Origin: Tianweitania sediminis
GTDB lineage: Bacteria; Pseudomonadota; Alphaproteobacteria; Rhizobiales; Rhizobiaceae
Assembly: GCF_017813335.1 (NCBI RefSeq)
Contig: NZ_JAGIYY010000011.1
Location: forward strand, 78,526 to 142,525
DNA length: 64,000 bases
Direction: 5' to 3'
Part shown: positions 9,475 to 18,263 of the stretch, in pieces
How the letters are laid out: each line of letters opens with the position of its first letter
How positions within the stretch are numbered: position 1 is the first letter of the stretch
The notes under the pieces: model-generated
Told to the model about the DNA's origin: nothing
Seen by the model: only the letters and a program-made list of their open reading frames with translations
The model's database searches: none
Translations under genes and position numbers: made by a program

Positions 9475-10134
9475 TCAGGCGCTGGGCTGCCTGGTCTTGC
9501 GCAGGTAAGGCAGCACCCGCTCGAAAGAGCCGAACTTCTCGTTGGCTTCCTCGTCTGACACCGCTGCCGTGATGATGACGTCGTCGCCGTTCTTCCAGTT
9601 GGCGGGCGTCGCGACCTTGTGCTTGGCCGTGAGCTGAATGGAATCGATGGCGCGCAGGATCTCGTCGAAGTTGCGGCCCGTGGTCATCGGATAAGTGAGG
9701 ATCAGCTTGATCTTCTTGTCCGGCCCGATCACGTACACGGAACGGACCGTAGCATTGTCCGCCGGCGTGCGCCCTTCGGAACTGCTGCCTGCTTCAGCCG
9801 GCAACATGTCATAGAGCTTTGCAACTTCGAGGTTCTTGTCGCCGATCAGCGGGTATTCCACCGCATAGCCCGTGGCGGTCTGGATGTCCTGCTTCCATTG
9901 GCCGTGGCTTTCCACCGGATCCACCGAGATGCCAATGATCTTGACGTTGCGCTTGGCGAACTCGCCTTCGAGGCCAGCCATCGTGCCGAGTTCGGTGGTG
10001 CAAACGGGCGTGAAGTTCTTCGGGTGGGAAAACAGAACGCCCCAGCCGTCGCCGATCCAGTCATGAAAGTGGATCTGGCCCTGCGTGGTTTCGGCCGTGA
10101 AATCTGGGGCCGTGTCGTTGATGCGCAATCCCAT
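9475..10134 (-). CDS. Peroxiredoxin, Prx6/1-Cys type
   Basis: Reduces hydrogen peroxide and organic peroxides in the cytoplasm. The peroxidatic cysteine lies in HPKNFTPVCTTELG (near residue 47) in the PxxxT/SxxC arrangement. The 219-residue length and the C-terminal extension with YVIGPDKKIKLILTYPMTTGRNFDEILR are those of the Prx6 group. I start at the ATG at 10134 (MGLRINDTAPDF) because GGAGG stands eight bases upstream; the longer open frame upstream has no coding character. It is monocistronic, with its own terminator. Confidence 0.95.
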   Translation of the reverse strand: MGLRINDTAPDFTAETTQGQIHFHDWIGDGWGVLFSHPKNFTPVCTTELGTMAGLEGEFAKRNVKIIGISVDPVESHGQWKQDIQTATGYAVEYPLIGDKNLEVAKLYDMLPAEAGSSSEGRTPADNATVRSVYVIGPDKKIKLILTYPMTTGRNFDEILRAIDSIQLTAKHKVATPANWKNGDDVIITAAVSDEEANEKFGSFERVLPYLRKTRQPSA

Positions 10135-10329
10135 TGAAAACCTCCGGAAGCTTCGATGATGCAGAGAAATCGCTGACACCCTATATAGGTCGCCGCCGCT
10201 TTTCCTGCGAGGCAGGGCCCACGCGGCGACTGCCGGTTCGGCAAACTTGAATCCGCCTCCAGCGGCGTTTTTGAGAATGCTATTCCGCGAGGCGTTCCAC
10301 AGACCTTCTTCTAGCGAAAAGAACCCATC

Positions 10330-10542
10330 ATGACCAAAACCGACGGTGAACGCCTTGTGGATCTTGAACGGCTGGCTGCCGAGCAGGAGCGGGTGATCGG
10401 CGAGCTTTCCGGAGAACTTGCCGAGCAATGGAAGGTCATCACGGCTTTGCAGCGCAAGCTAGACCTGCTGACCGACCGTTTTCTTGCCTTGGAAGAGCAG
10501 ACCGCACCGGACGTGCCGGTGACCAAACCACCGCACTGGTGA
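10330..10542 (+). CDS. slyX: SlyX family protein
   Basis: Short coiled-coil protein of 70 residues: heptad-like RLVDLERLAAEQERVIGELSGELAEQW with a second helix VITALQRKLDLLTDRFLALEEQ and the typical C-terminal motif ending in KPPHW. SlyX proteins are widespread in proteobacteria and their function is not settled. It is transcribed away from the peroxiredoxin gene; the 195-base gap between them should hold both promoters. Confidence 0.9.
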   Translation: MTKTDGERLVDLERLAAEQERVIGELSGELAEQWKVITALQRKLDLLTDRFLALEEQTAPDVPVTKPPHW

Positions 10543-10627
10543 ACCGGCTTCAGAGATTTACCTCGCTCCGGAACCTTGTCGAGTTCCGATCATTCTTTCC
10601 GATGACGAGGAGGATCAGGGGCCTGCA

Positions 10628-11077
10628 ATGATTGACGACGTCATGCGCTTCGACCGCCGTGCGGCACTGGCACACGACAGCCTGCTCGGCAGGCTGGATG
10701 GACGCGACAGCATGCGCCTTGACCGGCAGTTCAGCTTCGATCCATCCTTCGAAAGCACGGTTGTTGCCCTTGCAGACCGGTTGCGGCGAGCCGAGCCGGA
10801 TGTTTCGGTTGCAGATCTCCTGCCAGTCGTGGCTGATGAAGAGTGGCGTCGCCGGACACGCGGGCTTTGCCGCCTTTCGCAACCCGGCGGCTGGCGAAAA
10901 CGCGCGTTTTGGCCTGCTAATGACCGTGGTTCACCGACTTGGTCTGCAGGCGCCCCGAAGAAGCATTCCACCTTGGGCGTTTCCCTTGTGGCGTTCACGA
11001 TTGGCTTTGCCCTGACCGGTGCCGCCGTCCTGGTTATGGCGCCGGAAGCCGGCCCTTTGGCGACATTGCTGCAGTAG
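10628..11077 (+). CDS. Hypothetical protein with one C-terminal membrane helix
   Basis: 149 residues, not recognised. The first 110 residues are soluble and charged (RLDGRDSMRLDRQFSFDPSFESTVV, then VADLLPVVADEEWRRRTRGL). The end has a single hydrophobic stretch, LGVSLVAFTIGFALTGAAVLVMA (about 115-138), leaving only about ten residues after it, so it may be tail-anchored. AGGAGG stands upstream of the ATG, which supports the start. It lies 85 bases behind slyX on the same strand and ends ten bases before the convergent amidase stop. Confidence 0.6.
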   Translation: MIDDVMRFDRRAALAHDSLLGRLDGRDSMRLDRQFSFDPSFESTVVALADRLRRAEPDVSVADLLPVVADEEWRRRTRGLCRLSQPGGWRKRAFWPANDRGSPTWSAGAPKKHSTLGVSLVAFTIGFALTGAAVLVMAPEAGPLATLLQ

Positions 11078-11086
11078 CCGCCGCCG

Positions 11087-12523
11087 CTACTGGCCGTCGA
11101 AAACAGGCGGTCGGCGCTCGGGCCAGTTTGTCGCCTCGTGGTAGGCCTGCCCGAGTTGCAGAAGTCGGAGATCGTTCCCCCGCCGCCCGATCAGTTGCAT
11201 GCCCATCGGCAGACCCGTTGGCGAGAAGCCGGCCGGCACGTTCAGGGCGGGCAGGCCGACAAGAGACGCCGGCACCACCACCTCCATCCAGCGGTGATAG
11301 CTGTCCATTGCTTGATTGTTGATCGCACGCGGCCATGTCCATTCGGCCGGAAACGGGAACACCTGAGCCGACGGCAGCACAAGCGCGTCGAAGCGGTCGA
11401 ACACCCGTGCCGCTGCGGCGAACCACTGCGATCGCAGAGCGCTGGCCGCCTGGATCTCCTGCGCGGTGAGCCGCTGCCCCCGTTCGATCTCGTAGATCGC
11501 TTCCGGCTTCAGGAGTTCCCGCTGCGCGGGATTGTCCCAATGCGCACGCAAGGAGCCGGACACCGCGAAAGAGCGCAGCACCGTCCAGGATTGCCACAGA
11601 GCGTCGGCTGGGAATGGAGCCGACACGGGCTCGACCTCCGCCCCCATGTCGTCAAAGACCCGAAGCGCTTCCTCGCACAGAGGCAAGATGCCCGGCTCGA
11701 TCGGGTAGGCACCGCTCCAATCGCCCAGCCAAGCAATCTTCCGACCCTTAATCTTGGCGGAAAGGTGCGGCGCAAAGGCTTCCGCTTTCGGGAGGGAATG
11801 GGGGTGCTCGGGATTGTGGCCCGCCAGCGTATCCAGCAGTCGCGCGAGATCCGACACGCTGCGCGCCATCGGGCCGTCGGTGGAAAGCTGGTGCAGGAAG
11901 GTCTCGCCATCCGCATCCGCCGGGACGCGGCCATAGCTCGGACGCATGCCATACACGTTGCAGAAGGCGGCGGGATTGCGCAGCGAGCCCATCATGTCCG
12001 ACCCGTCGGCGACCGGTACGAGGCGGGCCGCCAACGCGGCTGCCGCGCCGCCCGATGAGCCGCCGGCGGAGCGTGTGTGGTCATAAGGATTGCGTGTCAC
12101 ACCGTGAACGGGATTGTAGCTGTGCGAGCCCAGCCCCCATTCCGGCGTGTTGGTTTTGCCTATGAAGATGGCGCCGGCTGCACGCAGGCGAGCCGCCAGC
12201 AGATCATCTTTCTTGGGAACGTGATCGGCAAAGATCGGAGAGCCATGGGTGCTGCGCAGCCCCGCCGTGTCCACGAGGTCTTTCACCGCGATGGGAATGC
12301 CGTGCAGCCAGCCCTTTGACTGTCCGAGCGCCAGAGCGGCATCGGCCGCTGCAGCTTCGTTCAGCAGGTCTTCGCGCTGACGCAGCGAGACGATGGCGTT
12401 GATTGCGGGATTGCGTCCACCGATGCGGTCGAGAAACGCCGCCATCACCTCTACGCAGGACAGGTCGCCTGTTGCAAGGGCGGCGGACAGGCTGGATGCG
12501 TCCCGGTCGGCGATGTCAGTCAT
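11087..12523 (-). CDS. Amidase-signature family hydrolase
   Basis: Hydrolyses an amide to carboxylate and ammonia with a Ser-cisSer-Lys triad. The lysine is in IAVKDLVDTAGL, the serine-rich signature in SAGGSSGGAAAALAARLVP, and the nucleophile serine in the segment around GSDMMGSLRNPA. Length 478 is normal. C-terminally PASLVGLPALNVPAGF closes the fold. It lies just behind the terminator of the putrescine-type importer operon on the same strand. That suggests an imported amide as substrate, but the exact one cannot be read from sequence. Confidence 0.92.
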   Translation of the reverse strand: MTDIADRDASSLSAALATGDLSCVEVMAAFLDRIGGRNPAINAIVSLRQREDLLNEAAAADAALALGQSKGWLHGIPIAVKDLVDTAGLRSTHGSPIFADHVPKKDDLLAARLRAAGAIFIGKTNTPEWGLGSHSYNPVHGVTRNPYDHTRSAGGSSGGAAAALAARLVPVADGSDMMGSLRNPAAFCNVYGMRPSYGRVPADADGETFLHQLSTDGPMARSVSDLARLLDTLAGHNPEHPHSLPKAEAFAPHLSAKIKGRKIAWLGDWSGAYPIEPGILPLCEEALRVFDDMGAEVEPVSAPFPADALWQSWTVLRSFAVSGSLRAHWDNPAQRELLKPEAIYEIERGQRLTAQEIQAASALRSQWFAAAARVFDRFDALVLPSAQVFPFPAEWTWPRAINNQAMDSYHRWMEVVVPASLVGLPALNVPAGFSPTGLPMGMQLIGRRGNDLRLLQLGQAYHEATNWPERRPPVFDGQ

Positions 12524-12530
12524 GATCTGC

Positions 12531-12565
12531 CAAAAAGAAAGCGCGCGGCCGGTCCAGCCGCGCGC
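12531..12565 (-). terminator. Terminator of the polyamine-type importer operon
   Basis: On the minus strand GCGCGCGGC and GCCGCGCGC form a perfect nine-pair stem with a seven-base loop (12541-12565), followed by TTTCTTTTT. It lies 10 bases after the binding-protein stop and separates the operon from the amidase gene. Confidence 0.85.
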
Positions 12566-12574
12566 CTGCTGATG

Positions 12575-13609
12575 TTACTTGCTTACTTCCGTCCAGATGC
12601 GGGTGTAGAGCTGCGACACTTCGGGCGAACACTGCTCGAGGAACTCGCCGGCATCCTCGTATTCCGCCGGGATCACCAGTTCCGGTGCATCCTTCATTTC
12701 CGGCGGCATGTATTGTTCAGAGCCCGCGATGCCATTGGCATATTTCGCATGCGCCGAGATCAGGGCGGCGTTTTCCGGATCCATGATGAAGTTCATGAAG
12801 AGCTTCGCGTTTTCCGGATTTTTGGCATCCTTCAGGATCGCGACGCTGTCCATGAAGATCGGGAAGCCTTCCTTCGGGAAGCCGAACTTGATGTCCGGGT
12901 TTGCCAGGCGCGAGCGCATGATGGCGCCGTTCCAATAGTAAACGGCCGAGTAGTCACCGCGTGGCAGCTTCTCGGTGACACTGTAGTCCATGGCCAGCCA
13001 CTTGGTCTTGGCTTCCACGAGCTTGTCGCGCACCTTCTTAAGGAGTTCGCGGTCTTCGGTGCACCAGTCGCCGCCCAGATACTTGATCGTGGCGAACATC
13101 ACGTCGGTCATTTCCGGTTCGACGTTGATCTTGTTCACCAGTTCCGCCGGCGGATCGAGGAATATCGCGGAGGTATTGATGTCGCCATCATACACGCTGG
13201 TGTTCACGCCGATGCCCGAAAAGCCCCACTGCCACGGCACGGAATAGTGGCGGCCCGGATCCCACGGCACGTCCACCCAGCGCTTGTCGACGTTCTTGAA
13301 GTTCTCCATCTGGTCGGGGCGGGCTTCGAGAAGGAGGCCTTCCTTCACCCAGATCGGGATGTAGTTCGCGGAGGGAACAACGATATCGAAGCCGTGACCG
13401 CCAGCGCGTACCTTGGCGAGCGCCGTATCATTGGAGTCATAATCGGTGACGGTCACCTTCACACCATGTTCGGCCTCGAACTTCTTCAGAAGCTCGGGAT
13501 TGGTGTAGTCACCCCAATTGTAGATGTTCAGTTCACCCGCAGCCTCGGCTAGTCCGGCACTCGCAGCCAGCGCAGCCGCGGCAACAACAGCCTTCCACAT
13601 GTGTTTCAT
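12575..13609 (-). CDS. Periplasmic putrescine/spermidine-type binding protein
   Basis: Substrate-binding protein of a PotFGHI/PotABCD-type importer. A signal peptide (MKHMWKAVVAAAALAASAGLAEA) is followed by LNIYNWGDYTNPELLKKFE, the hallmark of PotD/PotF proteins, and the conserved PQ-rich hinge region around FPKEGFPIFMDSVAILKDAKNPENA. I start at 13609 (MKHMWK), preceded by a GGAGA site; the upstream in-frame start at 13627 would disturb the signal peptide. It is last in the minus-strand order ATPase, permease, permease, binding protein. Ligand class is inferred. Confidence 0.93.
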   Translation of the reverse strand: MKHMWKAVVAAAALAASAGLAEAAGELNIYNWGDYTNPELLKKFEAEHGVKVTVTDYDSNDTALAKVRAGGHGFDIVVPSANYIPIWVKEGLLLEARPDQMENFKNVDKRWVDVPWDPGRHYSVPWQWGFSGIGVNTSVYDGDINTSAIFLDPPAELVNKINVEPEMTDVMFATIKYLGGDWCTEDRELLKKVRDKLVEAKTKWLAMDYSVTEKLPRGDYSAVYYWNGAIMRSRLANPDIKFGFPKEGFPIFMDSVAILKDAKNPENAKLFMNFIMDPENAALISAHAKYANGIAGSEQYMPPEMKDAPELVIPAEYEDAGEFLEQCSPEVSQLYTRIWTEVSK

Positions 13610-13631
13610 AGAGGTTCTCCACTCCATTGGT

Positions 13632-14432
13632 TCAGGCTTTCTGCCTGTTGATAAAAAAGAAAGCTGTCACGATCAGCACCGAAAGGGCAAGGAAAAGCGT
13701 GGCAATCGCGTTGACCTCGGGCGTGATCACGCGCCGCAACTGACCCAGCATGTAGGTCGGCAGCGTGTCCTGGCCGCCGGATTTAACGAATTCCGTGATG
13801 ACGACGTCGTCCAGCGAGATCACGAAAGCCAGCATGAAGCCAGCGACGATGCCCGGTTGCAGCAGCGGCAGGGTGATGCGCCGGAAGGTCTTCCAGGGCG
13901 TCGCGTAAAGGTCGGCTGCCGCGCTTTCCAACGCGAGATCCATGTTTTCGAGCCGCGCGCGCACCGGCAGATAAGCAAAGGGAATGCAGAACGCCGTGTG
14001 GGCGAGGATCAGGTAGCCAAGGCCGGAATAACCGGTCCAAACCTTGACCTGTGAAAACACGATCAGCAGCGCGACGGCCGTGACGATTTCCGGCACCATC
14101 AGCGGCTGGTTGATCATCGCATATTTGAAGGTAAGGCCGCGGTATCGCCGCGTGCGCGTGGTCGCCAGCGCGGCCATGGTCGCGGCAATCGTGGCGAAGG
14201 TGGCAGCGAACGCAGCGATCACCAAGGAGCGCCAGGCCGCCTGCTTTACCGCGTCGTTGTTTGCCGCCGCCACGAACCAGCGCAACGAAAAGCCTTCCCA
14301 GTTTGCGAGCGACTCGCCCTCGTTGAAGGCATAGATCACCAGTATGGCGATCGGCAGGTAAAGGAGCACGAAAGTGACGATCGCGATCGTTGCGAAGCCC
14401 GTCTGTCGCTTGACGTCGAAATACCTAGCCAT
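13632..14432 (-). CDS. ABC importer permease, PotI/PotC type
   Basis: Inner-membrane permease of the polyamine-type importer. Six hydrophobic segments are visible (for example IAIVTFVLLYLPIAILVIYAF, then AVALLIVFSQVKVW). The EAA loop that contacts the ATPase reads AAADLYATPWKTFRRITLPLLQPGI, and IVAGFMLAFVISLDDVVITEF follows. It overlaps the preceding permease gene by eight bases. Confidence 0.93.
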   Translation of the reverse strand: MARYFDVKRQTGFATIAIVTFVLLYLPIAILVIYAFNEGESLANWEGFSLRWFVAAANNDAVKQAAWRSLVIAAFAATFATIAATMAALATTRTRRYRGLTFKYAMINQPLMVPEIVTAVALLIVFSQVKVWTGYSGLGYLILAHTAFCIPFAYLPVRARLENMDLALESAAADLYATPWKTFRRITLPLLQPGIVAGFMLAFVISLDDVVITEFVKSGGQDTLPTYMLGQLRRVITPEVNAIATLFLALSVLIVTAFFFINRQKA

Positions 14433-15354
14433 GACCGGTGGCTCCCGAACGCGATGCGTTGCGCACGTAAAACAAAAGCGCGACCATGACGATCACCATC
14501 AGCGTGATCGACAAAGCAGCCCCCAGCGGCCAGTTGCGACCAGCGCCGAACTGCAACTCGATCAGGTTGCCGAGCATCATGTTCTTGCCGCCACCCAGCA
14601 CCCGCGGGGTGACATAGGCGCCGAGCGAAGGAATGAAGACGAGGATCGAACCGGCAACGAGGCCCGGCTTCACCAAGGGCAGGATGATGCGGCGGAGAAC
14701 GGCGAAGCGGCCGGCATAAAGGTCGTAGCCCGCTTCGACGAGGCGGAAATCGAGCCGCTCCATGCTGGCGTAAAGGGGCAGCACCATCAAAGGCAGGTAG
14801 ACATAAACCATGCCGAACAGGATCGCCCAGTCGGTGTAAAGGATCTGGATCGGCTGGTCGATGACGCCTAAGGCCTGCAGCAGCGTGTTCACCACGCCCT
14901 CGTTGCGGATCACTTCCTGCATTGCGAATGTGCGGATCAGAAGGTTTGTCCAGAACGGAATGGTGATCAGGAAGACCCACACCTCGCGGGTGTGACGGGG
15001 GCGGGTCGCAATGAAATAGGCAGTGGGAAAGCCGAGGATCAGGGTCGAAACGGTGGTGATCAGCGACAAGCGGATGGAGCGCCAGAAGATCGACAAATGC
15101 GCATCGGCATAGGTTATCGTGTCGTCAAAGATGTCGCGCTGGAAGAAGACGTTGAACCAGCCTTCGCTCGAGAACTCGCCGAAGCGGACATCGCCGTAAT
15201 CGCCGCGCACCATGACGGAATAAGCGAGCATCACGAAGAGCGGCCCAACAGCCGCAACGAAGATGATGATCAAGGCCGGCGCGGACAGGAGCCAACGGCT
15301 GCGGATTTCCGCGCGGTGCGCCTGGCGCGCGGCGAGTTCGGGTTCGCGCGCCAC
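14425..15354 (-). CDS. ABC importer permease, PotH/PotB type
   Basis: First permease of the importer, 309 residues with six membrane segments; the EAA loop is AGYDLYAGRFAVLRRIILPLVKPGL. A charged N-terminus (REPELAARQAHRAEIRSRW) precedes the first helix. The start codon is GTG. The gene follows the ATPase stop by two bases and overlaps the next permease by eight, so all four genes form one transcription unit. Confidence 0.93.
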   Translation of the reverse strand: MAREPELAARQAHRAEIRSRWLLSAPALIIIFVAAVGPLFVMLAYSVMVRGDYGDVRFGEFSSEGWFNVFFQRDIFDDTITYADAHLSIFWRSIRLSLITTVSTLILGFPTAYFIATRPRHTREVWVFLITIPFWTNLLIRTFAMQEVIRNEGVVNTLLQALGVIDQPIQILYTDWAILFGMVYVYLPLMVLPLYASMERLDFRLVEAGYDLYAGRFAVLRRIILPLVKPGLVAGSILVFIPSLGAYVTPRVLGGGKNMMLGNLIELQFGAGRNWPLGAALSITLMVIVMVALLFYVRNASRSGATGHG

Positions 15355-15356
15355 GG

Positions 15357-16463
15357 TCAGTCCCTCAGGACCTGAGCGGCATCATCACCAACAACGATGC
15401 CGATGCGATCGCCACGGGCAAAGGGCAGCACCGCGTTGCGGCTGTTTTGCTGGCGCACCGTGAAGGCGGAGCCGTCATCCAGCCGCGTGTGGATGTGGGT
15501 GTCCGTCCCGAAATACACGATGTCCTCCACCGCCCCTGAAAGATCCGCCGCCCCCTCGACTGCCCGAGCATGTTCGGGACGCACCACGAGGGTCACCTCC
15601 CCGCTCGGGGTCATGCCTTCGGAATAGGATGCGGAGATGCGCCCGCCGGTTTTCAGCAGCACCTCCGCCCGCCCTCCGTCGACGCCCTGCACTGTGCCGG
15701 CAAGGTAGTTGGTTTCGCCGATGAAATCGGCCACGAAGCGCTCGGCAGGCCTGTCATAGATGTCGCGCGGCGAACCGACCTGCAGGATCTTGCCGGCTGA
15801 CATTACGGCGACGCGATCCGACATGGTGAGCGCTTCTTCCTGGTCGTGCGTCACGAAGATGAAGGTGATGCCGGTTTCGGCTTGCATCCGCTTCAGTTCA
15901 AGCTGCATCTCCTTGCGCAGCTTATAATCGAGCGCCGACAGCGGTTCGTCGAGCAGCAGCACCTTGGGCGCTGGCGCCAGGGCGCGGGCAAGCGCCACGC
16001 GCTGGGCCTGGCCGCCGGAAATCTGGTCCGTGCGGCGGTTGGCAAGCTGTTCCATGCGCATCAGCTTCAGCATTTCGGCGACGCGGGCCTCGATTTCGCC
16101 GCGCGGCTTGCCCAGCATCTCCAAGCCGAAGCTGACATTCTGCGCCACCGTCAAATGCGGAAACAGCGCATAGCTCTGGAACACGGTGTTCACCGGCCGT
16201 TTGTAGGGCGGGAGCGTCGCAATGTCCTCGCCACCAAGCAGGATGGCGCCGCTGGTGGGGAACTCGAAGCCGGCGATCAGCCGCAACAACGTGGTTTTGC
16301 CGCAGCCAGACGGCCCCAGCAGCGTGAAAAACTCGTTTTCGGCGATCCCGACAGACACGTCGTCCAGCGCGCGCAGGGCGTGCTCACCCGTGCCGAAGAC
16401 CTTGCTGATGTTGCGCGCTTCAACCGCAACGCGCCTTTCGTTCACCCGCAAGGGCTCCGGCAT
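15357..16463 (-). CDS. ABC importer ATPase, PotA/PotG type
   Basis: Energises the importer. Walker [10 protein letters not shown], signature [15 protein letters not shown], Walker [13 protein letters not shown] and the switch histidine in [19 protein letters not shown] are all intact. The last hundred residues form the TOBE domain ([17 protein letters not shown], then [10 protein letters not shown]). I start at the ATG at 16463, giving 368 residues; the frame stays open far upstream, but there it only mirrors the opposite amidohydrolase gene. It heads the operon, and the promoter should lie in the 138-base divergent gap. Confidence 0.95.
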   Translation of the reverse strand: MPEPLRVNERRVAVEARNISKVFGTGEHALRALDDVSVGIAENEFFTLLGPSGCGKTTLLRLIAGFEFPTSGAILLGGEDIATLPPYKRPVNTVFQSYALFPHLTVAQNVSFGLEMLGKPRGEIEARVAEMLKLMRMEQLANRRTDQISGGQAQRVALARALAPAPKVLLLDEPLSALDYKLRKEMQLELKRMQAETGITFIFVTHDQEEALTMSDRVAVMSAGKILQVGSPRDIYDRPAERFVADFIGETNYLAGTVQGVDGGRAEVLLKTGGRISASYSEGMTPSGEVTLVVRPEHARAVEGAADLSGAVEDIVYFGTDTHIHTRLDDGSAFTVRQQNSRNAVLPFARGDRIGIVVGDDAAQVLRD

Positions 16464-16601
16464 GCACTTTTCCCCACGTCGTCCTTCACCGACGGCTCTC
16501 GCTTGCGTCGGCTCGAAAATCACGCGGAGCCTAGCTTGACCATCTGGCAGGAAGCAAGGTGGTTGCGTAGAAAGCATGCAGCAAACCAGGGGAGCATCTT
16601 C

Positions 16602-18263
16602 GTGAGGCAGGCGGACATCATCATCGAAAACGCGAAAGTCCTGACCATGGACGAGGACCAGCCGCGTGCGGAGGCCGTTGCGCTCGCAGGCAATCGGATC
16701 CTCCACGTGGGAAGCCGCGCGGATGTGGCAGAGCTGAAATCCAGTGCAACAAGGGTGATCGACGCTGCCGGCGCAACCGTGCTGCCCGGCTTCATCGAAA
16801 GCCATATCCACATCTTTCCCGGCGGCGTTCAGCTCGATAGCCTGAACCTTGCGGGCATTACCGGCTTCGACAATGTCGCCCGAGCCGTTCAGGCGCGCGC
16901 ATCCAGCCAGCCGGACGGGCTCATCCTTGCCGAGCAGGCGCAATACTCCGCCTTCGGCGAAGGCACGCCGATCACCAGGCAGATCCTCGACCAGATCCTG
17001 CCGGACCGTCCGCTGGCGCTTTATTCCGGTGACCACCACACGATGTGGGCCAACACAGCGGCGCTGGAAAAAGGAGGCATCCTTCACGGCGCCAACCTGC
17101 CGCACGGCAACGAGGTGGTGATGGGAGCGGACGGCCTGGCCACAGGGGAGTTGCGCGAGTTCGAGGCGTTTTCCGCCATCGTGATGATGACGCCGACGCA
17201 AGGGCGCGAGCTTCTGGGGCTGGCAACAGGCCGCGACCCAGTTGAAGCGCCGTCTGCCGCCGGTCGGGCGATCGATCGCGGTTTCATGCGGCGGGGACTC
17301 GATTACTGTGCTTCCTTTGGGATCACCGCCTTCCACAACATGGACGGCAACGCCTACCAGATGGAGTTGCTGCAAGAGATCGAGCATGCGGAAGGCCTGC
17401 CGGTGCGTGCGCGCATGCCGTTTCGCATGCTGCCGGACCATCCGCTCAGCGACCTTTCGGACGCTGTTGCGCAACGACGTCGCTGGAACACGGACCGGCT
17501 GCGGCTCGATTTCGTGAAGCTCTTCATGGACGGCGTGATCGAAAGCACCACGGCGTTCATGCTGGACGACTACAACGGCGTGCCGGGACAGCGCGGCGAG
17601 GCCATGTTCTCGGCTGAAGATTTTGATGCGCTCTGCACCGAAGTCGACCGGCTGGGCTTCCAGATCACGGTTCATGCGATTGGCGATGCTGCCGTGCGAC
17701 GCACGCTGGACGGCTACGAGGCCGCGCGGCGCGCCAACGGTCCGCGAGACAGCCGCCACCGGATCGAACACATCGAAACGCTGGATCCCGCCGACCTGCC
17801 CCGATTTGCGAAGCTGGGCGTGATGGCTTCAGTGCAGCCAACCCATGCACCGGGCGGCGCTTACCCGACCGAGCCGCTGGCAACCCTGATCGGGCGAGAC
17901 CGCTTGATGACCGCCTATGCCTGGCAAACGCTGCGCCGAAGCGGCGCCCAGATGGTGTTTTCCAGCGACTGGCCGGTGGCGCCGCTCGATCCGCTGCTCG
18001 GCATCAAGACGGCCGTGACGCGCGGACCGATCTTCGAGGGCGCGCCGGACGAGCGGCAAAGCCTGCATGACGCCATTGCTGGCTTCACCCGCGATGGGGC
18101 TTACGCTGCCTTCACCGAAGATCGGCAGGGGCAGCTGAAAGCCGGCCTGCTGGCAGATGTGGTTGTGCTGGACGGCGACATCGAAGCCGTGGAACCGGCC
18201 GCCATCGACACGCTGAACGTGCGCACCACGATCTGCGACGGCCGGATCACCTATCAGGCCTGA
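16602..18263 (+). CDS. YtcJ-type amidohydrolase
   Basis: Metal-dependent hydrolase of the amidohydrolase-3 group, 553 residues. The N-terminal beta-sandwich starts [21 protein letters not shown]. The metal-binding HxH lies in [15 protein letters not shown], the carboxylated-lysine candidate in [13 protein letters not shown], later histidines in [11 protein letters not shown] and RIEHIE, and the catalytic aspartate in [12 protein letters not shown]. The start is GTG at 16602 with GGGGAG upstream. It faces away from the importer operon and converges on the second amidase, overlapping it by ten bases. An amide or formamide bond is a fair guess for the substrate. Confidence 0.9.
   Translation: MRQADIIIENAKVLTMDEDQPRAEAVALAGNRILHVGSRADVAELKSSATRVIDAAGATVLPGFIESHIHIFPGGVQLDSLNLAGITGFDNVARAVQARASSQPDGLILAEQAQYSAFGEGTPITRQILDQILPDRPLALYSGDHHTMWANTAALEKGGILHGANLPHGNEVVMGADGLATGELREFEAFSAIVMMTPTQGRELLGLATGRDPVEAPSAAGRAIDRGFMRRGLDYCASFGITAFHNMDGNAYQMELLQEIEHAEGLPVRARMPFRMLPDHPLSDLSDAVAQRRRWNTDRLRLDFVKLFMDGVIESTTAFMLDDYNGVPGQRGEAMFSAEDFDALCTEVDRLGFQITVHAIGDAAVRRTLDGYEAARRANGPRDSRHRIEHIETLDPADLPRFAKLGVMASVQPTHAPGGAYPTEPLATLIGRDRLMTAYAWQTLRRSGAQMVFSSDWPVAPLDPLLGIKTAVTRGPIFEGAPDERQSLHDAIAGFTRDGAYAAFTEDRQGQLKAGLLADVVVLDGDIEAVEPAAIDTLNVRTTICDGRITYQA

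Noticed and set aside
12572..13552. 326-codon frame opposite the putrescine-type binding protein
   Set aside because: Histidine-rich and repetitive as typical of antisense frames in GC-rich DNA; the opposite gene is certain.
15846..16601. Upstream extension of the amidohydrolase frame to 805 codons
   Set aside because: It lies antisense to the ATPase gene; the family N-terminus [11 protein letters not shown] starts right after the GTG at 16602.
16464..17771. Upstream extension of the importer ATPase frame to 804 codons
   Set aside because: The extension mirrors the amidohydrolase gene on the other strand, and the ATPase family begins near the ATG at 16463.
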